Shown here piece by piece: positions 9,108 through 18,904 of a stretch of 64,000 bases of DNA. Where the stretch lies: the NCBI GenBank assembly GCA_028044295.1, contig JAOFSE010000001.1:1-64000 (forward strand), in the 5' to 3' direction. The position numbers were made by a program, and so were the translations under genes. Each line of letters starts with the position of its first letter. Positions within the stretch are counted from its first letter, which is position 1. The DNA is from Sulfurimonas sp. GTDB taxonomy: Bacteria > Campylobacterota > Campylobacteria > Campylobacterales > Sulfurimonadaceae. The notes beneath the pieces were generated by a model. The model was not told where the DNA came from, did not search any database, and saw nothing but the letters and a program-made list of their open reading frames with translations.

Positions 9108-9335
9108 ATGGAAACTAACCTCGTAATAGAAGGTTTTAAATTTATGGGTCTAGGAATGGGAACAGTTTTTCTTTTTCTAATCATATTAATAGTTATGATG
9201 AATTTTATGTCAACTATTGTAAATAAATTTTTCCCTGAACCACAACCGAATGAAACTACTAGAGCTAACACTCAGAATAAGAATAAAAAAGTTGTTGCAG
9301 CAGTCACGGCTGCTATCAAACATCATAGAAGTTAA
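9108..9335 (+). CDS. oadG: oxaloacetate decarboxylase gamma subunit
   Basis: 75 residues with one N-terminal transmembrane helix (GMGTVFLFLIILIVMM) and a hydrophilic tail rich in Asn, Lys and Pro, ending in two histidines. This is the layout of the small gamma subunit that assembles the alpha and beta subunits of the Na+-translocating decarboxylase; histidines in the tail of known family members bind metal. It begins the oadG-oadA-oadB unit, eight bases before oadA. Confidence 0.85.
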   Translation: METNLVIEGFKFMGLGMGTVFLFLIILIVMMNFMSTIVNKFFPEPQPNETTRANTQNKNKKVVAAVTAAIKHHRS

Positions 9336-9343
9336 GGATAATT

Positions 9344-11134
9344 ATGGCTAAAAAATTTATAGATGTAATGGACACAACATTTAGAGACGGTTTCCAATCA
9401 GTTTTTGGTGGTCGTGTTCTAATGAACGACTTCTTTCCAGCTGTTGAAGCTGCAAAAACAGCAGGAATAAACCACTTTGAATTTGGTGGTGGAGCTAGAT
9501 TTCAATCTCTTTACTTTTACCTAAGAGAAGACGCATTTGAAATGATGGATAAGTTTCGTGAAATTGTTGGACCTGATGCAAACCTTCAAACTCTTGCTCG
9601 TGGTGTTAACACAGTAATGCTAGACACTGGCTCTAAAGAACTTATTGACCTACATGCAAAAATGTTTAAAAAGCATGGTACTACTACTATTAGAAACTTC
9701 GATGCTCTTAATGATGTTGAAAACCTTAAGTACTCTGGTGAAAGAATTTCTCATCATGGACTTAAGCATGAAGTAGTTGTGACAATGATGGATTTACCTC
9801 CAGGATGTCAAGGTGCTCATGGTGTTGACTTCTACGAGAAGACATTAAGAGATATTCTTGATAGTGGTATCCCATATGATAGTATTTGTTTTAAAGATGC
9901 TTCTGGTACTTCAAATCCTCAAAAAGTTTTTGATACTATTAAAATGGCTCGTGGCTTAGTTCCAGAAGGTACACATCTTCGTCTTCATACTCATGAGACT
10001 GCTGGTGTTTCTGTTTCTGCTTACATGGCAGCACTAGAAGCTGGTATTGATGGTATTGATATGGCAGCTGCACCAGTTTCTGGTGGAACAAGTCAACCAG
10101 ATATTTTAACTATGCTTCATGCTACTAAGGGCATGAATTATGACCTTGGTGGATTAGAGATTGGTAAGATTCTTAGTTATGAAAAAGAGTTACAAAACTG
10201 TTTATCTGACTACTTTATCCCGCCTGAAGCGACTATGGTTTCTCCAGTGATCCCATTCTCACCAATGCCAGGTGGTGCTCTAACTGCAAATACTCAAATG
10301 ATGCGTGATAATGACATCCTTGATAAATTTCCAGAAGTAATTGCTGCTATGCAAGAAGTAGTTGAAAAAGGTGGTTATGGTACATCTGTAACACCAGTTT
10401 CACAGTTTTACTTCCAGCAAGCACTTAACAATGTAATGCAAGGTCCATGGAATGCTATAGCTCCAGGTTATGGAAAAATGGTTCTTGGTTATTTTGGAAA
10501 AACTCCTGTTGCTCCAGATCCTGAGATTGTAAAAATTGCATCTGAAAAACTAAAACTAGAGCCTACGACTGAGAAAGCTCTTGACTTAGCTGATGCTGAT
10601 GAGAGTAAATCTTTAGAGACTTGGATTAAGAGACTTAAAGAAGAAGATATTGAGATAACTGAAGAAAATATTTTTATTGCTGCAGCTTGTCAAGATAAAG
10701 GTATCGCATTCTTAAAAGGCGAAGGCGAACTTAATGTTCGTAAAATATCAGAAATGAAAACAAATGAAGGAAGTTCAAACATGGGTAACGGAAATTATAC
10801 AGTAGTAGTAGATGGTCAAAAATTTAGTGTTCAAGTTGCAGAAGGTGACGCAGACATTCAAGTTACAGCAGTAAATGGAGAAAGCGCAGCTACTAAAGCA
10901 CCAGCACCTACTTCTGGTGATGCTGAAGAGATTAAAGCTCTTCTTCCAGGTAATGTATGGAAAATTATCTCTAATCCAGGTGATAGCGTTAATGAAGGTG
11001 ATGTAATCATGATTCTTGAATCTATGAAAATGGAAATTGATGTTGTTGCACCTTGTGCGGGTACTGTTCAAACAATTAATGTTGCAACAAACGATAAAGT
11101 AGTTGAAGGTCAACTCGTAGCAGTTATAGGTTAA
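9344..11134 (+). CDS. oadA: oxaloacetate decarboxylase alpha subunit (biotin-carrying carboxyltransferase)
   Basis: 596 residues. The N-terminal carboxyltransferase barrel begins [11 protein letters not shown] and includes [11 protein letters not shown] and [10 protein letters not shown] metal-binding motifs; a middle linker is followed by a C-terminal biotinyl domain with ESMKMEIDV, the lysine being the biotin site. It transfers CO2 from oxaloacetate to biotin, and the beta subunit then decarboxylates it while exporting Na+. In related organisms the same protein can serve as pyruvate carboxylase subunit B, but the adjoining beta and gamma genes favour the decarboxylase here. Tight spacing with both neighbours indicates one transcript. 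Confidence 0.95.
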   Translation: MAKKFIDVMDTTFRDGFQSVFGGRVLMNDFFPAVEAAKTAGINHFEFGGGARFQSLYFYLREDAFEMMDKFREIVGPDANLQTLARGVNTVMLDTGSKELIDLHAKMFKKHGTTTIRNFDALNDVENLKYSGERISHHGLKHEVVVTMMDLPPGCQGAHGVDFYEKTLRDILDSGIPYDSICFKDASGTSNPQKVFDTIKMARGLVPEGTHLRLHTHETAGVSVSAYMAALEAGIDGIDMAAAPVSGGTSQPDILTMLHATKGMNYDLGGLEIGKILSYEKELQNCLSDYFIPPEATMVSPVIPFSPMPGGALTANTQMMRDNDILDKFPEVIAAMQEVVEKGGYGTSVTPVSQFYFQQALNNVMQGPWNAIAPGYGKMVLGYFGKTPVAPDPEIVKIASEKLKLEPTTEKALDLADADESKSLETWIKRLKEEDIEITEENIFIAAACQDKGIAFLKGEGELNVRKISEMKTNEGSSNMGNGNYTVVVDGQKFSVQVAEGDADIQVTAVNGESAATKAPAPTSGDAEEIKALLPGNVWKIISNPGDSVNEGDVIMILESMKMEIDVVAPCAGTVQTINVATNDKVVEGQLVAVIG

Positions 11135-11138
11135 TTTT

Positions 11139-12461
11139 ATGAAGTTATTTGTATTAAAATTACTAGCATTACTGTTTATCAGCTTTGGTACGCTTCACGC
11201 AAGTGCCGCTCCAGTTTCTGCTGAATCTATGTCGGCTCATCAAGAAGAAACTTATCAAACTAAACCATTCTCAGAAATGGTTGGTGGCTTCTTAAAATCA
11301 ACAGGGGTTAATGCAATTTTAAACCCTGATCCAAATGAAGTAGGTGCTCACGGTGAAGAGATGAGTGATTTCCATAAATCATGGGGCCGTGTGCTTATGA
11401 TTCTTGTTACATTCTTACTTTTCTACCTAGCGATTAAAAAAGGTTTTGAACCTCTTTTACTTTTACCTATTGCATTTGGTGGTCTTTTAGCAAATATCCC
11501 AGTTGCAAATATCGCAGGAGCTCATGGTTTCTTAGGTGTTATTTACAACATGGGACTTTCAAATGAAATGTTTCCTATTCTAATCTTTATGGGTGTTGGT
11601 GCTATGACTGACTTCGGTCCACTATTGTCTAACCCTAAAACAGCATTACTTGGTGGTGCAGCACAGTTTGGTATTTTTGGAACACTTGTAGGAGCAGTAG
11701 CTCTGTCTCAAATGGGATTTGTTGATTTTACTCTTCAACAAGCTTCAGCTATTTCAATCATTGGTGGGGCGGATGGTCCAACATCAATTTTTATTGCAAC
11801 GAAACTTGCGCCTGAACTTCTTGGAGCGATTGCGGTTGCTTCATATTCATATATGGCTATGGTACCAATTATTCAACCTCCAATTATGAAAGCATTAACA
11901 ACTGATGCAGAGAGAAAAATCAAGATGACAACTCTTCGTCATGTATCTCGTTTAGAGAAACTTGTTTTCCCTGTAATGGTTCTTGTTCTGGCTATCGCAG
12001 TTCTTCCAGCGTCTACGCCACTAATCGGTGCGTTTATGTTTGGTAACTTCTTAAAAGAGTCTGGTGTTGTTGAGCGTCTTAATGATACTCTTCAAAATGC
12101 TCTTATTAATACTGTAACTATTTTCTTAGGTCTTGGTGTTGGTTCTAAGCTAGCTGCTAATGAGTTCCTAGTTCCAGATACAATGTTTATTATGGCTCTT
12201 GGTATTGTTGCATTCTCAGTAGGTACTGCTTCTGGTGTTATTATGGCTAAGATTATGAATCTTTTCCCAGGACACAAAGTAAATCCACTTATTGGTTCAG
12301 CTGGTGTTTCTGCTGTTCCAATGGCAGCTCGTGTATCAAATAAAGTTGGTATGGAATATGACCGTACTAATATGCTTCTTATGCATGCTATGGGTCCAAA
12401 TGTTGCGGGTGTTATCGGTTCAGCTGTTGCTGCCGGTGTACTTATCTCACTATTTCAGTAA
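11139..12461 (+). CDS. oadB: oxaloacetate decarboxylase beta subunit, Na+ pump
   Basis: 440 residues, a polytopic inner-membrane protein with an N-terminal signal-like helix and about nine to eleven further segments. Diagnostic motifs are [19 protein letters not shown], which holds the conserved Asp used for Na+ binding, and [20 protein letters not shown]. It decarboxylates carboxybiotin and couples this to Na+ export. Compared with the shortest family members it has an extra N-terminal stretch of about 60 residues. Last gene of the operon, followed by a hairpin at 12478. Confidence 0.95.
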   Translation: MKLFVLKLLALLFISFGTLHASAAPVSAESMSAHQEETYQTKPFSEMVGGFLKSTGVNAILNPDPNEVGAHGEEMSDFHKSWGRVLMILVTFLLFYLAIKKGFEPLLLLPIAFGGLLANIPVANIAGAHGFLGVIYNMGLSNEMFPILIFMGVGAMTDFGPLLSNPKTALLGGAAQFGIFGTLVGAVALSQMGFVDFTLQQASAISIIGGADGPTSIFIATKLAPELLGAIAVASYSYMAMVPIIQPPIMKALTTDAERKIKMTTLRHVSRLEKLVFPVMVLVLAIAVLPASTPLIGAFMFGNFLKESGVVERLNDTLQNALINTVTIFLGLGVGSKLAANEFLVPDTMFIMALGIVAFSVGTASGVIMAKIMNLFPGHKVNPLIGSAGVSAVPMAARVSNKVGMEYDRTNMLLMHAMGPNVAGVIGSAVAAGVLISLFQ

Positions 12462-12477
12462 TCTCTACTGAAATATC

Positions 12478-12506
12478 TTACATGTAGATTATATATCTAC
12501 ATGTAA
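12478..12506. terminator. bidirectional hairpin made of two inverted TACATGTA sites
   Basis: The arms TTACATGTAGAT (12478-12489) and ATCTACATGTAA (12495-12506) pair perfectly over 12 bases with a five-base AT loop. It lies between the convergent oadB and cheV stops. Each arm carries one copy of the octamer that is dispersed through the window. Terminator function is inferred from position and fold; a clear T-run is lacking. Confidence 0.7.
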
Positions 12507-12527
12507 ATATCTTCTACTTAAAGAATT

Positions 12528-13472
12528 TTACTTGTTCATAACCTCTACAATAAGAGGAATAATATCATGACTTTTTGTCTTATTTATAAAGCCATCAGCA
12601 CCTAGTTCATCAGCTTCTCTTTTATTGTTATCTCCAGTCATAGAGCTATTTACAATAATTGGTATGTTTTTTGTAACAGGATCTGCTTTTAACAACTTAA
12701 CTACTGTAAAACCAGACATTTCTGGCATCTCTATATCAGAAATGATTGCTGGAATATTATTTACTTCTTCATCGCTCATTAATTTTATATAATCAATGAG
12801 TTTTTTACCATTGTCAAACATCTTCATTTTAAGATTAGAGTTCTTAAATATCTGAGATAGATGCTTTTGTGCAGTTTTAGAGTCTTCTGCTATTAAAACA
12901 GTACCCTTTAAAAGTTTGTCTGGCATAACTAAGTCTGTTGTATTATGAAATGATTCATTTACATCTACCATAGCTTGAGGTACAACATCTGATAGTAGTT
13001 TTTCATAATCAAGGATCAAACATAAAGATCCATCTTCTAGTCTTGTGTCATTAATAACTACATTATCATCACCAACTCTATAACTATCTGGTGCATGCAT
13101 TTCATTCCAGTTTTTCTTAATAACTCTAAAAGCAGACATTATTCTTAGTCCTATTATTACACCGTTGAAATCACATATTAGAATATTAGATTTTTTAACT
13201 TCTTCTTTTGTGAGATCAACATTTAGCCATTGTGGAAGATTAAGTATCGGTATTTGAAGTCCACGTAGTACTACTGTGCCCTCTAGTAAAGGATGTGAAG
13301 ACGGTATTTGAGTCATAAAGTGGTTTTTAGTCTCTACAACTTCTCTCGTTTTAAAAACATTTATAGCATAGTAAGCAGAATCCTCTTTATTACTAACTCT
13401 AAAAACTAATAATTGTACTTCGTTATTTTTAGCTAAGTTGGTAGCAGCATCAACATTATCTAATATAGACAT
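12528..13472 (-). CDS. cheV: chemotaxis coupling protein CheV (CheW plus receiver)
   Basis: 314 residues. Residues about 15-165 form a CheW domain that would couple receptors to CheA. A C-terminal receiver (about 185-310) shows GTVLIAEDSKTAQ, the acceptor Asp in AIISDIEMPEM, NSSMTGDN and a lysine in GFINKTKS. This CheW-REC fusion is CheV, thought to adjust receptor-CheA coupling. I use the ATG at 13472, preceded by AAAGGTTAAAT, instead of a TTG nine codons upstream. It stands alone and converges on oadB. Confidence 0.93.
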   Translation of the reverse strand: MSILDNVDAATNLAKNNEVQLLVFRVSNKEDSAYYAINVFKTREVVETKNHFMTQIPSSHPLLEGTVVLRGLQIPILNLPQWLNVDLTKEEVKKSNILICDFNGVIIGLRIMSAFRVIKKNWNEMHAPDSYRVGDDNVVINDTRLEDGSLCLILDYEKLLSDVVPQAMVDVNESFHNTTDLVMPDKLLKGTVLIAEDSKTAQKHLSQIFKNSNLKMKMFDNGKKLIDYIKLMSDEEVNNIPAIISDIEMPEMSGFTVVKLLKADPVTKNIPIIVNSSMTGDNNKREADELGADGFINKTKSHDIIPLIVEVMNK

Positions 13473-13548
13473 ATTTAACCTTTTTATCTTTGTACTCAAT
13501 AGTACCCTAAATAAAATGAAATATGCTTGAATATTAATAATGTAATGG

Positions 13549-13554
13549 TAGAAT
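13549..13554 (+). promoter_or_regulatory. -10 element (TGGTAGAAT type)
   Basis: TAGAAT preceded by ATGG, 32 bases before the start at 13587. The same nonamer TGGTAGAAT recurs before the genes at 35651 and 41013, which supports it as a promoter element. Confidence 0.5.
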
Positions 13555-13586
13555 GAGAATTAATATACATAAATAGGGTAATCAAT

Positions 13587-14384
13587 ATGAAAATTTTAAT
13601 AGCTATGTTTCTGCTGTTTAGTGCACTATATTCAAAGGTTTATTATTCAAAGATAGAACCATATGAACTTCGTGATATATCCTCAAATATTTCTGGCTTA
13701 GTTTTGTTTGTAAATGAAGATATGTTAGGTGCAAAACTCTCAAGCGAACCATATATTAAAATTGATGCAATACTAGATGAAAAAGAGCTTGTATTTGTTA
13801 GTGACAAATTAGAATATATGAGAGAAAGTGTTAAAGTAAATGAAGCTATTTTAGTTAATGTTGAAAAATCACTCAATAAAAAAAGAGATAACTATAAAAA
13901 AGTAGAGGCACTAAAGTTTAAGTCATCTGTTGAAAAAGATAGAGAGTTTTATGACCTTGTGTCTAGTGAAAACTTATATTTGAATACTAAGAAAGAGATT
14001 CAAAATCTAAAAATTCAGATTACAGATATGAAGCTCCGTTACGAACATTTAAAAAGAAGTATAGAAGATAAAAACCTAAATGCAAAAGGTTTTATTTTAT
14101 ATGAACTCTTTGTGAAACCAGGTCAAGTTGTAGGTATTTCTACTCCATTAGCTAAAGTTGCAGATGTGTCACGTGCTAAACTTACACTGTTTCTTGATGA
14201 AGATGATATGCTAAATGCTGATAAAAAGGTTGTTTACATCGAGGGCGAAAAAACAGATTATAAATTATCACGCGTGTCAAATATAGCACATAGTAAAAAC
14301 ATATCTAAGTATATGGCTCAAGTACTAATAGAGTCTCCAAAAGTATTCTCTAAATTAGTAAAAGTAGAATTGAGGGATGAATAA
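13587..14384 (+). CDS. HlyD-like periplasmic adaptor protein
   Basis: 265 residues with a signal peptide (MKILIAMFLLFSALYS). A short beta region, a long coiled-coil hairpin at about 85-165, then a second lipoyl-like half (GFILYELFVKPGQVVG) and a beta-barrel segment match the membrane-fusion layout of tripartite exporters, in a minimal form. A TolC-like gene lies 4.5 kb downstream on the same strand and a MATE exporter lies between, but no RND or ABC inner-membrane partner adjoins, so the pump it serves is unknown. RBS AGGG precedes the ATG. It overlaps the next gene by eight bases. Confidence 0.7.
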   Translation: MKILIAMFLLFSALYSKVYYSKIEPYELRDISSNISGLVLFVNEDMLGAKLSSEPYIKIDAILDEKELVFVSDKLEYMRESVKVNEAILVNVEKSLNKKRDNYKKVEALKFKSSVEKDREFYDLVSSENLYLNTKKEIQNLKIQITDMKLRYEHLKRSIEDKNLNAKGFILYELFVKPGQVVGISTPLAKVADVSRAKLTLFLDEDDMLNADKKVVYIEGEKTDYKLSRVSNIAHSKNISKYMAQVLIESPKVFSKLVKVELRDE

Positions 14385-16083
14385 CAAAACTGCTTGCCCA
14401 CTTGATTGTTATGATGCTTGTGAAATAGTATATGATGGTGGTAAGTTAAAAGGTTATTCAAAGGGACATACTGCTGGATTTTTATGTCCACATCTAAATC
14501 ATTACACTAATTACCAAACTATAAAAACTCCCAGGTATAAAAATCAAGAAATAACTATAGATGAAGCTATGAATAAACTTAGCGAAATAATTAGCCATAG
14601 TTATAATGATGAAATTCTACACTATAGAGGTCATGGTAATTTTTCTCTTATGCAAGAGGTAACTGATCATTTTTTCGCTTCGTATGGAGCTACTTTAACA
14701 GATGGTTCACTTTGTGATGGGGCAGGTGAAGCTGGTATATTAGAAGGTAGAGGAAGTAACAAAAACATGCCTCTACCAGAGATAGAAAAATCTGATGTAG
14801 TAATATTTTGGGGAAGAAATCCACATACAACTTCTAGTCATTTATTACCTATTATTAAAGATAAAAAAATTATTGTTATTGACCCCATAGAAACACAAAT
14901 TGTAAAAGATGCATACTTACATTTACAAGTAAAACCACATACTGATATGTATCTAGCAATGTTACTGAGTAGATTTCTACATATTGTGTATCCTACTGAT
15001 AAAGAATATTACGAACTTACGCAAACGCTTATGGTTGATCAGACATTAGAAAAGATTGGCATAAGTAAAAATGAAATTGGAGAGATGGTTGAGCTTATCA
15101 TAAATCAGAGGGTTGCCATAGTTTGTGGTGTTGGTATACAAAAATATAGTGATGGAGCAGATGTTATGAGAACTATAGATGCTCTGGCTTTGCAGATGAA
15201 TCTGTTTGGCAGAGAAGGGTGTGGTGTTGCATATCTAGGTAATTCACGAGAGCATATAGATTCTCCTTTTTATACAGATACTAAAAGGGAGTCAAAGGTT
15301 AATAGTGATTTTTCCAAGTATAAAACTGTTTTTATTCAGGGAGCAAATCCACTCTCACAGATGCCAGATTCTACTAGAGTACAAGAGTCAATAAGTAATG
15401 TTGAAAATATAGTTTACTTTGGTTTGTATGAGAATGAGACCAGTGAATGTGCTGACCTGGTTATACCAGCAAAGACATTCCTTCATAAAAATGACATTAG
15501 AACTTCATACTCTCACAATATTATGAGTCATATGCCAAAGCTTGAAGGTAATGAAAATGGGATAACTGAGTATGAGTTAAGCTCGTACCTTTGTAATGAG
15601 TTTGGAATAGATATAAAAGAGGAAGAGACTTACCTAAAACACTTCAAAAACTTCTCTGTTACGATGATGGATGGAGAGTTACATGTAGAAGGAAGAGAAG
15701 AGCTTCCTTACCAAAATGGTTTTGATACGAAAGATGGTAAGTTTGTGTTTTTAAAAGAGGTAAATCAAAAGCCTAATGAGAAAGAAGGACTGCACCTTAT
15801 AACTCCTAAAAGTGCAAAAAGTTTAAACTCGCAGTTTAACCGTGAGACACATGTATATGTACATAGTTCTTTAGGTTTTCGTGATGGTGAAAAAGTCATA
15901 GTTAGTTCAGTAAATGGAAATGTAGAGCTACATGTAAAGAACAACGATAAGCTAAGAGATGACTGTGTGCTTATATATAGCGGTACAAGAGGCGTAAATA
16001 ACCTAACTAGTCCAAAGCATAGCCTAGAGGGTAAAAGTGCAGTGTATCAAGAGGATAGAGTGGAGGTTATTAAATGCACATAG
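14377..16083 (+). CDS. molybdopterin-dependent oxidoreductase
   Basis: 568 residues of the DMSO-reductase superfamily. The N-terminus binds a 4Fe-4S cluster with C7-x3-C11-x3-C15 and a fourth Cys in GFLCPH near 39. GSLCDGAGEAG near residue 113 lies where the molybdenum ligand or active site is expected. FWGRNPHTTSSH and FIQGANPLSQMPDS are the usual nucleotide-binding stretches, and the C-terminal molydopterin-binding domain is present. It is shorter than formate or nitrate reductases. No Tat signal is visible, so it is probably cytoplasmic. Substrate unknown. It overlaps the adaptor gene before it and the MATE gene after it. Confidence 0.88.
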   Translation: MNNKTACPLDCYDACEIVYDGGKLKGYSKGHTAGFLCPHLNHYTNYQTIKTPRYKNQEITIDEAMNKLSEIISHSYNDEILHYRGHGNFSLMQEVTDHFFASYGATLTDGSLCDGAGEAGILEGRGSNKNMPLPEIEKSDVVIFWGRNPHTTSSHLLPIIKDKKIIVIDPIETQIVKDAYLHLQVKPHTDMYLAMLLSRFLHIVYPTDKEYYELTQTLMVDQTLEKIGISKNEIGEMVELIINQRVAIVCGVGIQKYSDGADVMRTIDALALQMNLFGREGCGVAYLGNSREHIDSPFYTDTKRESKVNSDFSKYKTVFIQGANPLSQMPDSTRVQESISNVENIVYFGLYENETSECADLVIPAKTFLHKNDIRTSYSHNIMSHMPKLEGNENGITEYELSSYLCNEFGIDIKEEETYLKHFKNFSVTMMDGELHVEGREELPYQNGFDTKDGKFVFLKEVNQKPNEKEGLHLITPKSAKSLNSQFNRETHVYVHSSLGFRDGEKVIVSSVNGNVELHVKNNDKLRDDCVLIYSGTRGVNNLTSPKHSLEGKSAVYQEDRVEVIKCT

Positions 16084-17387
16084 ACTTAACACAAGGTGAC
16101 ATAAAACAGCATATGCTAAAACTAGCTGTTCCTGCAGTTGTTGGGTACCTATTTCATACTATTTTTAATGTTACAGATACTTACTTCGCAGGAACTATAT
16201 CTACAAATGATTTAGCAGCTTTGTCTCTCTCAGCATCTGTTTTCTTTATGCTTTTAGCCATTGCTATAGGTATGAGTGAAGCAGTTACTTCATTAGTTGG
16301 AAATGCCTTAGGTGAGAAAGATACTCAAAAGGCTCAGTCGACTACACTAAACGCGATAGTATTCGCTGTTTTACTCTCTGTTGTTTTAAGTATCTTTGGT
16401 CTTGTTAGTATCCCATACTTAGTAAATGCTCTTGGTGACCCATCTTACTTTACACAGACACTTGATTATCTAAACCCTATTCTTTATGGTGTTGTGTTTT
16501 TTATAGGTTCTTTCTTTTTAAATGCACTGCTCAATTCTATAGGCGATACTAAATCATTTAGAAATATACTTATATTTACAGCTTTTTTAAATATTTTCCT
16601 AGATTATATGTTTGTTGAGTATTTTGAGTTTGGAGTGACTGGTATTGCTTATGCGACAATAATATGTGAGATTATCATTATGTCATATCTGTTTTACAAA
16701 GTGCAAAGAACTAAACTTTGGTCTGGATTTGAAAACTTTACATATGATGGAACAATAATAAAAGAGCTTTTAAAGCAAGGTTTTCCACCAAGTATAAACA
16801 TGTTTATGATGGCTTTTGGTATGTATATCATCACATACTTTGTAGCCCCATTTGGTAAAGAGGCTGTTGCTGCTTTTGGTATAGGTATGAGGATAGAGCA
16901 AATCTTTCTTATGCCAGTAGTAGGACTAAACATTGCAACATTAGCCATAGTTTCTCAAAACAATGGAGCGAAGGCGTATGAGAGAATCTCACCAACGCTA
17001 CATGTAGCTATCAAATATGGGTGGATGATAAGTACAGCAGGGGTAATGTCATTTTTACTTTTTGCAGAGTATTTTGCTTCGCTTTTAACATCTGATGTGT
17101 TAGTTATAGAGCAAACGGCATTGTATCTACGAGTATCTGGACTTGCATCTTATGGATTTGTAGTTATCTTTATGTATATAGCAATGCTACAGGGGATTGC
17201 AAAACCAGCAGTTATATTTCCTGTTAGTATATATAGACAAGTTGTAGCACCTATCATAGTATTTACACTTCTAGCAATGTTTGGATTTGGAATACTAAGT
17301 ATGTGGGTAGGATTAGATATGATAATATTCTCATCAGCTATATACTTATGGTGGTATGGCGAGAAAAAGTTAAGGGCAAAAGTATGA
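16074..17387 (+). CDS. MATE family efflux transporter
   Basis: 437 residues with about 12 transmembrane segments in two similar halves, as in multidrug and toxic compound extrusion antiporters. Starts MHIDLTQGDIKQHMLKLAVPAVVGYLF and has the typical FNVTDTYFAG and GDTKSFRN patterns. It would export cationic compounds using Na+ or H+. It overlaps the oxidoreductase by ten bases and its stop overlaps the next start (ATGA), so it is co-translated with both. Confidence 0.93.
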   Translation: MHIDLTQGDIKQHMLKLAVPAVVGYLFHTIFNVTDTYFAGTISTNDLAALSLSASVFFMLLAIAIGMSEAVTSLVGNALGEKDTQKAQSTTLNAIVFAVLLSVVLSIFGLVSIPYLVNALGDPSYFTQTLDYLNPILYGVVFFIGSFFLNALLNSIGDTKSFRNILIFTAFLNIFLDYMFVEYFEFGVTGIAYATIICEIIIMSYLFYKVQRTKLWSGFENFTYDGTIIKELLKQGFPPSINMFMMAFGMYIITYFVAPFGKEAVAAFGIGMRIEQIFLMPVVGLNIATLAIVSQNNGAKAYERISPTLHVAIKYGWMISTAGVMSFLLFAEYFASLLTSDVLVIEQTALYLRVSGLASYGFVVIFMYIAMLQGIAKPAVIFPVSIYRQVVAPIIVFTLLAMFGFGILSMWVGLDMIIFSSAIYLWWYGEKKLRAKV

Positions 17388-17629
17388 GTGAAGAAGAAAA
17401 AAACAAGAACAATCCACTCCATGGTATAAAGTTAAAAGATATACTAGAAGAACTTGTAAAACAGTACGGATGGGAGAAGTTGGCTAAGAGCATAGATATT
17501 AGGTGTTTTTTGTTTGACCCGACCATAAACTCTAGTTTAAAATTTCTTAGAAAGACTCCTTGGGCTAGGACAAAAGTAGAAGAGATGTATATTAATATGA
17601 TAAACAAAAAAAGTAAAAAAAATAGTTAA
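17384..17629 (+). CDS. VF530 family (DUF2132) protein
   Basis: 81 residues. The core from LKDILEELVKQYGWEKLA through IRCFLFDPTINSSLKFLRKT to PWARTKVEEMY is the VF530/DUF2132 signature, a small fold described as DNA-binding in its name family but without settled function. The start ATG at 17384 overlaps the MATE stop codon as ATGA; a longer frame from 17303 lies wholly inside the MATE gene and is rejected. The C-terminus is very lysine-rich. Confidence 0.85.
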   Translation: MSEEEKNKNNPLHGIKLKDILEELVKQYGWEKLAKSIDIRCFLFDPTINSSLKFLRKTPWARTKVEEMYINMINKKSKKNS

Positions 17630-17655
17630 GTATAGAGCTTAAAGCAGTGTTGTGC

Positions 17656-17661
17656 TATTAT
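17656..17661 (+). promoter_or_regulatory. extended -10 element for argD
   Basis: TATTAT with TG at the extended -10 position (TGCTATTAT), about 60 bases before the argD start. Moderately convincing because it is the only good match in the gap. Confidence 0.4.
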
Positions 17662-17719
17662 ACACCTAATAAATTATATAAAGAAAATAGCTAGATATAG
17701 AGTATAAACAAGGGTTAAA

Positions 17720-18904
17720 ATGAACATCAAAGATTTAGATAAAAAATATGTACTTCCAACATACGCTAGAGGCGACGTTGAGTTTGTTAGTGGTAAAAAT
17801 GCACGACTTAAAGATGCTGATGGTAAGGACTATATAGACTTTACATCTGGGATTGGTGTTATTAGTGTTGGTCATGCAAATGAGAGAGTTAATGCTGCTA
17901 TTACTAAACAACTTTCAGAAATTACTCATACTTCAAATCTTTACCATATCGCGCCACAAGCTCAAGCTGCTCAAAAACTTGTTGAGGCAAGTGGGTATGA
18001 TATGCAGTGTTTCTTTGGAAATAGTGGTGCTGAGGCAAATGAAGGAGCTATTAAGATAGCTAGAAAATTTGGTGAGATTGATGGTGAAATTAAAAAGTAC
18101 AAGATTATAACTCTTCAACACTCATTTCATGGTCGTACTATTACTACTGTAAAAGCAACTGGACAGGAAGCTATGCACAACTACTTTGGTCCTTTTCCTG
18201 ATGGTTTTGTATATGCTGATAATATCTTACATGTAGAGTCTCTTTTAGATGATCATACTTGTGCTGTAATGATAGAACTTGTACAAGGAGAGGGTGGCGT
18301 TCAACCACAGGATAAAGCTGAGGTTCAAGCCCTTGCAAAACTTCTAAAGTCCAAAGGTGTTTTACTAATGGTTGATGAGGTCCAAACAGGTGGATACAGA
18401 ACTGGAAAATTCTTAGCTTCAAATGTTTATGAGATTACTCCTGACGTTATAACACTTGCTAAAGGTATCGGTGGTGGTGTTCCTATCGGTGTAGTTATGA
18501 CAAGCCTAAAAGATGTTCTTAGTGCTGGCGACCATGGTTCTACTTTTGGTGGAAACTTTTTAAGCTCTCGGGCTACATGTGAAGTAATGGATATACTAGC
18601 TGAGAATGAAAAAAGTGGTGTATTAGCAGAGACTACGGAGTACTTTAACCAAGAGTTAGAGAAGTTCTTTGCATCTCATAGAAACCTTTTCACTCAAAGA
18701 GTTGGAATTGGTATGATGTGTGGACTTCGTTCTAAAAATGCAGAGACACTAACAACTGTTGTTGGAAATGCAAAAGAGAATGGTGTTATGGTTCTTAAAG
18801 CTGGAAGAAATACACTGAGATTTTTACCACCACTTACAATTACAAAAGAGGAAATTGATGAAGGTTTTAAAGCCCTTAATATCGCTACTAGTACTATCAA
18901 GTAG
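17720..18904 (+). CDS. argD: acetylornithine aminotransferase
   Basis: 394 residues of class III PLP-dependent aminotransferase. Motifs: TSGIGVISVGHAN, NSGAEANEGAIKIARK, the Ser-Phe-His-Gly-Arg-Thr segment, VQGEGGVQPQ, LLMVDEVQTGGYRTGK, and the lysine in TLAKGIGGGVPIG that holds PLP. It transaminates N-acetylglutamate semialdehyde in arginine synthesis; family members can also act on succinyl-diaminopimelate precursors for lysine. The last 47 bases overlap the TolC-like gene in another frame, an unusually long overlap suggesting coupled expression. Confidence 0.95.
   Translation: MNIKDLDKKYVLPTYARGDVEFVSGKNARLKDADGKDYIDFTSGIGVISVGHANERVNAAITKQLSEITHTSNLYHIAPQAQAAQKLVEASGYDMQCFFGNSGAEANEGAIKIARKFGEIDGEIKKYKIITLQHSFHGRTITTVKATGQEAMHNYFGPFPDGFVYADNILHVESLLDDHTCAVMIELVQGEGGVQPQDKAEVQALAKLLKSKGVLLMVDEVQTGGYRTGKFLASNVYEITPDVITLAKGIGGGVPIGVVMTSLKDVLSAGDHGSTFGGNFLSSRATCEVMDILAENEKSGVLAETTEYFNQELEKFFASHRNLFTQRVGIGMMCGLRSKNAETLTTVVGNAKENGVMVLKAGRNTLRFLPPLTITKEEIDEGFKALNIATSTIK

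Noticed and set aside
8906..9118. Plus-strand frame of 70 codons before oadG
   Set aside because: It overlaps the DUF3817 gene on the other strand and the oad promoter, and has no start signals.
17303..17383. N-terminal extension of the VF530 protein to 17303
   Set aside because: It lies entirely within the MATE gene and the ATG at 17384 overlaps the MATE stop in the usual ATGA form.
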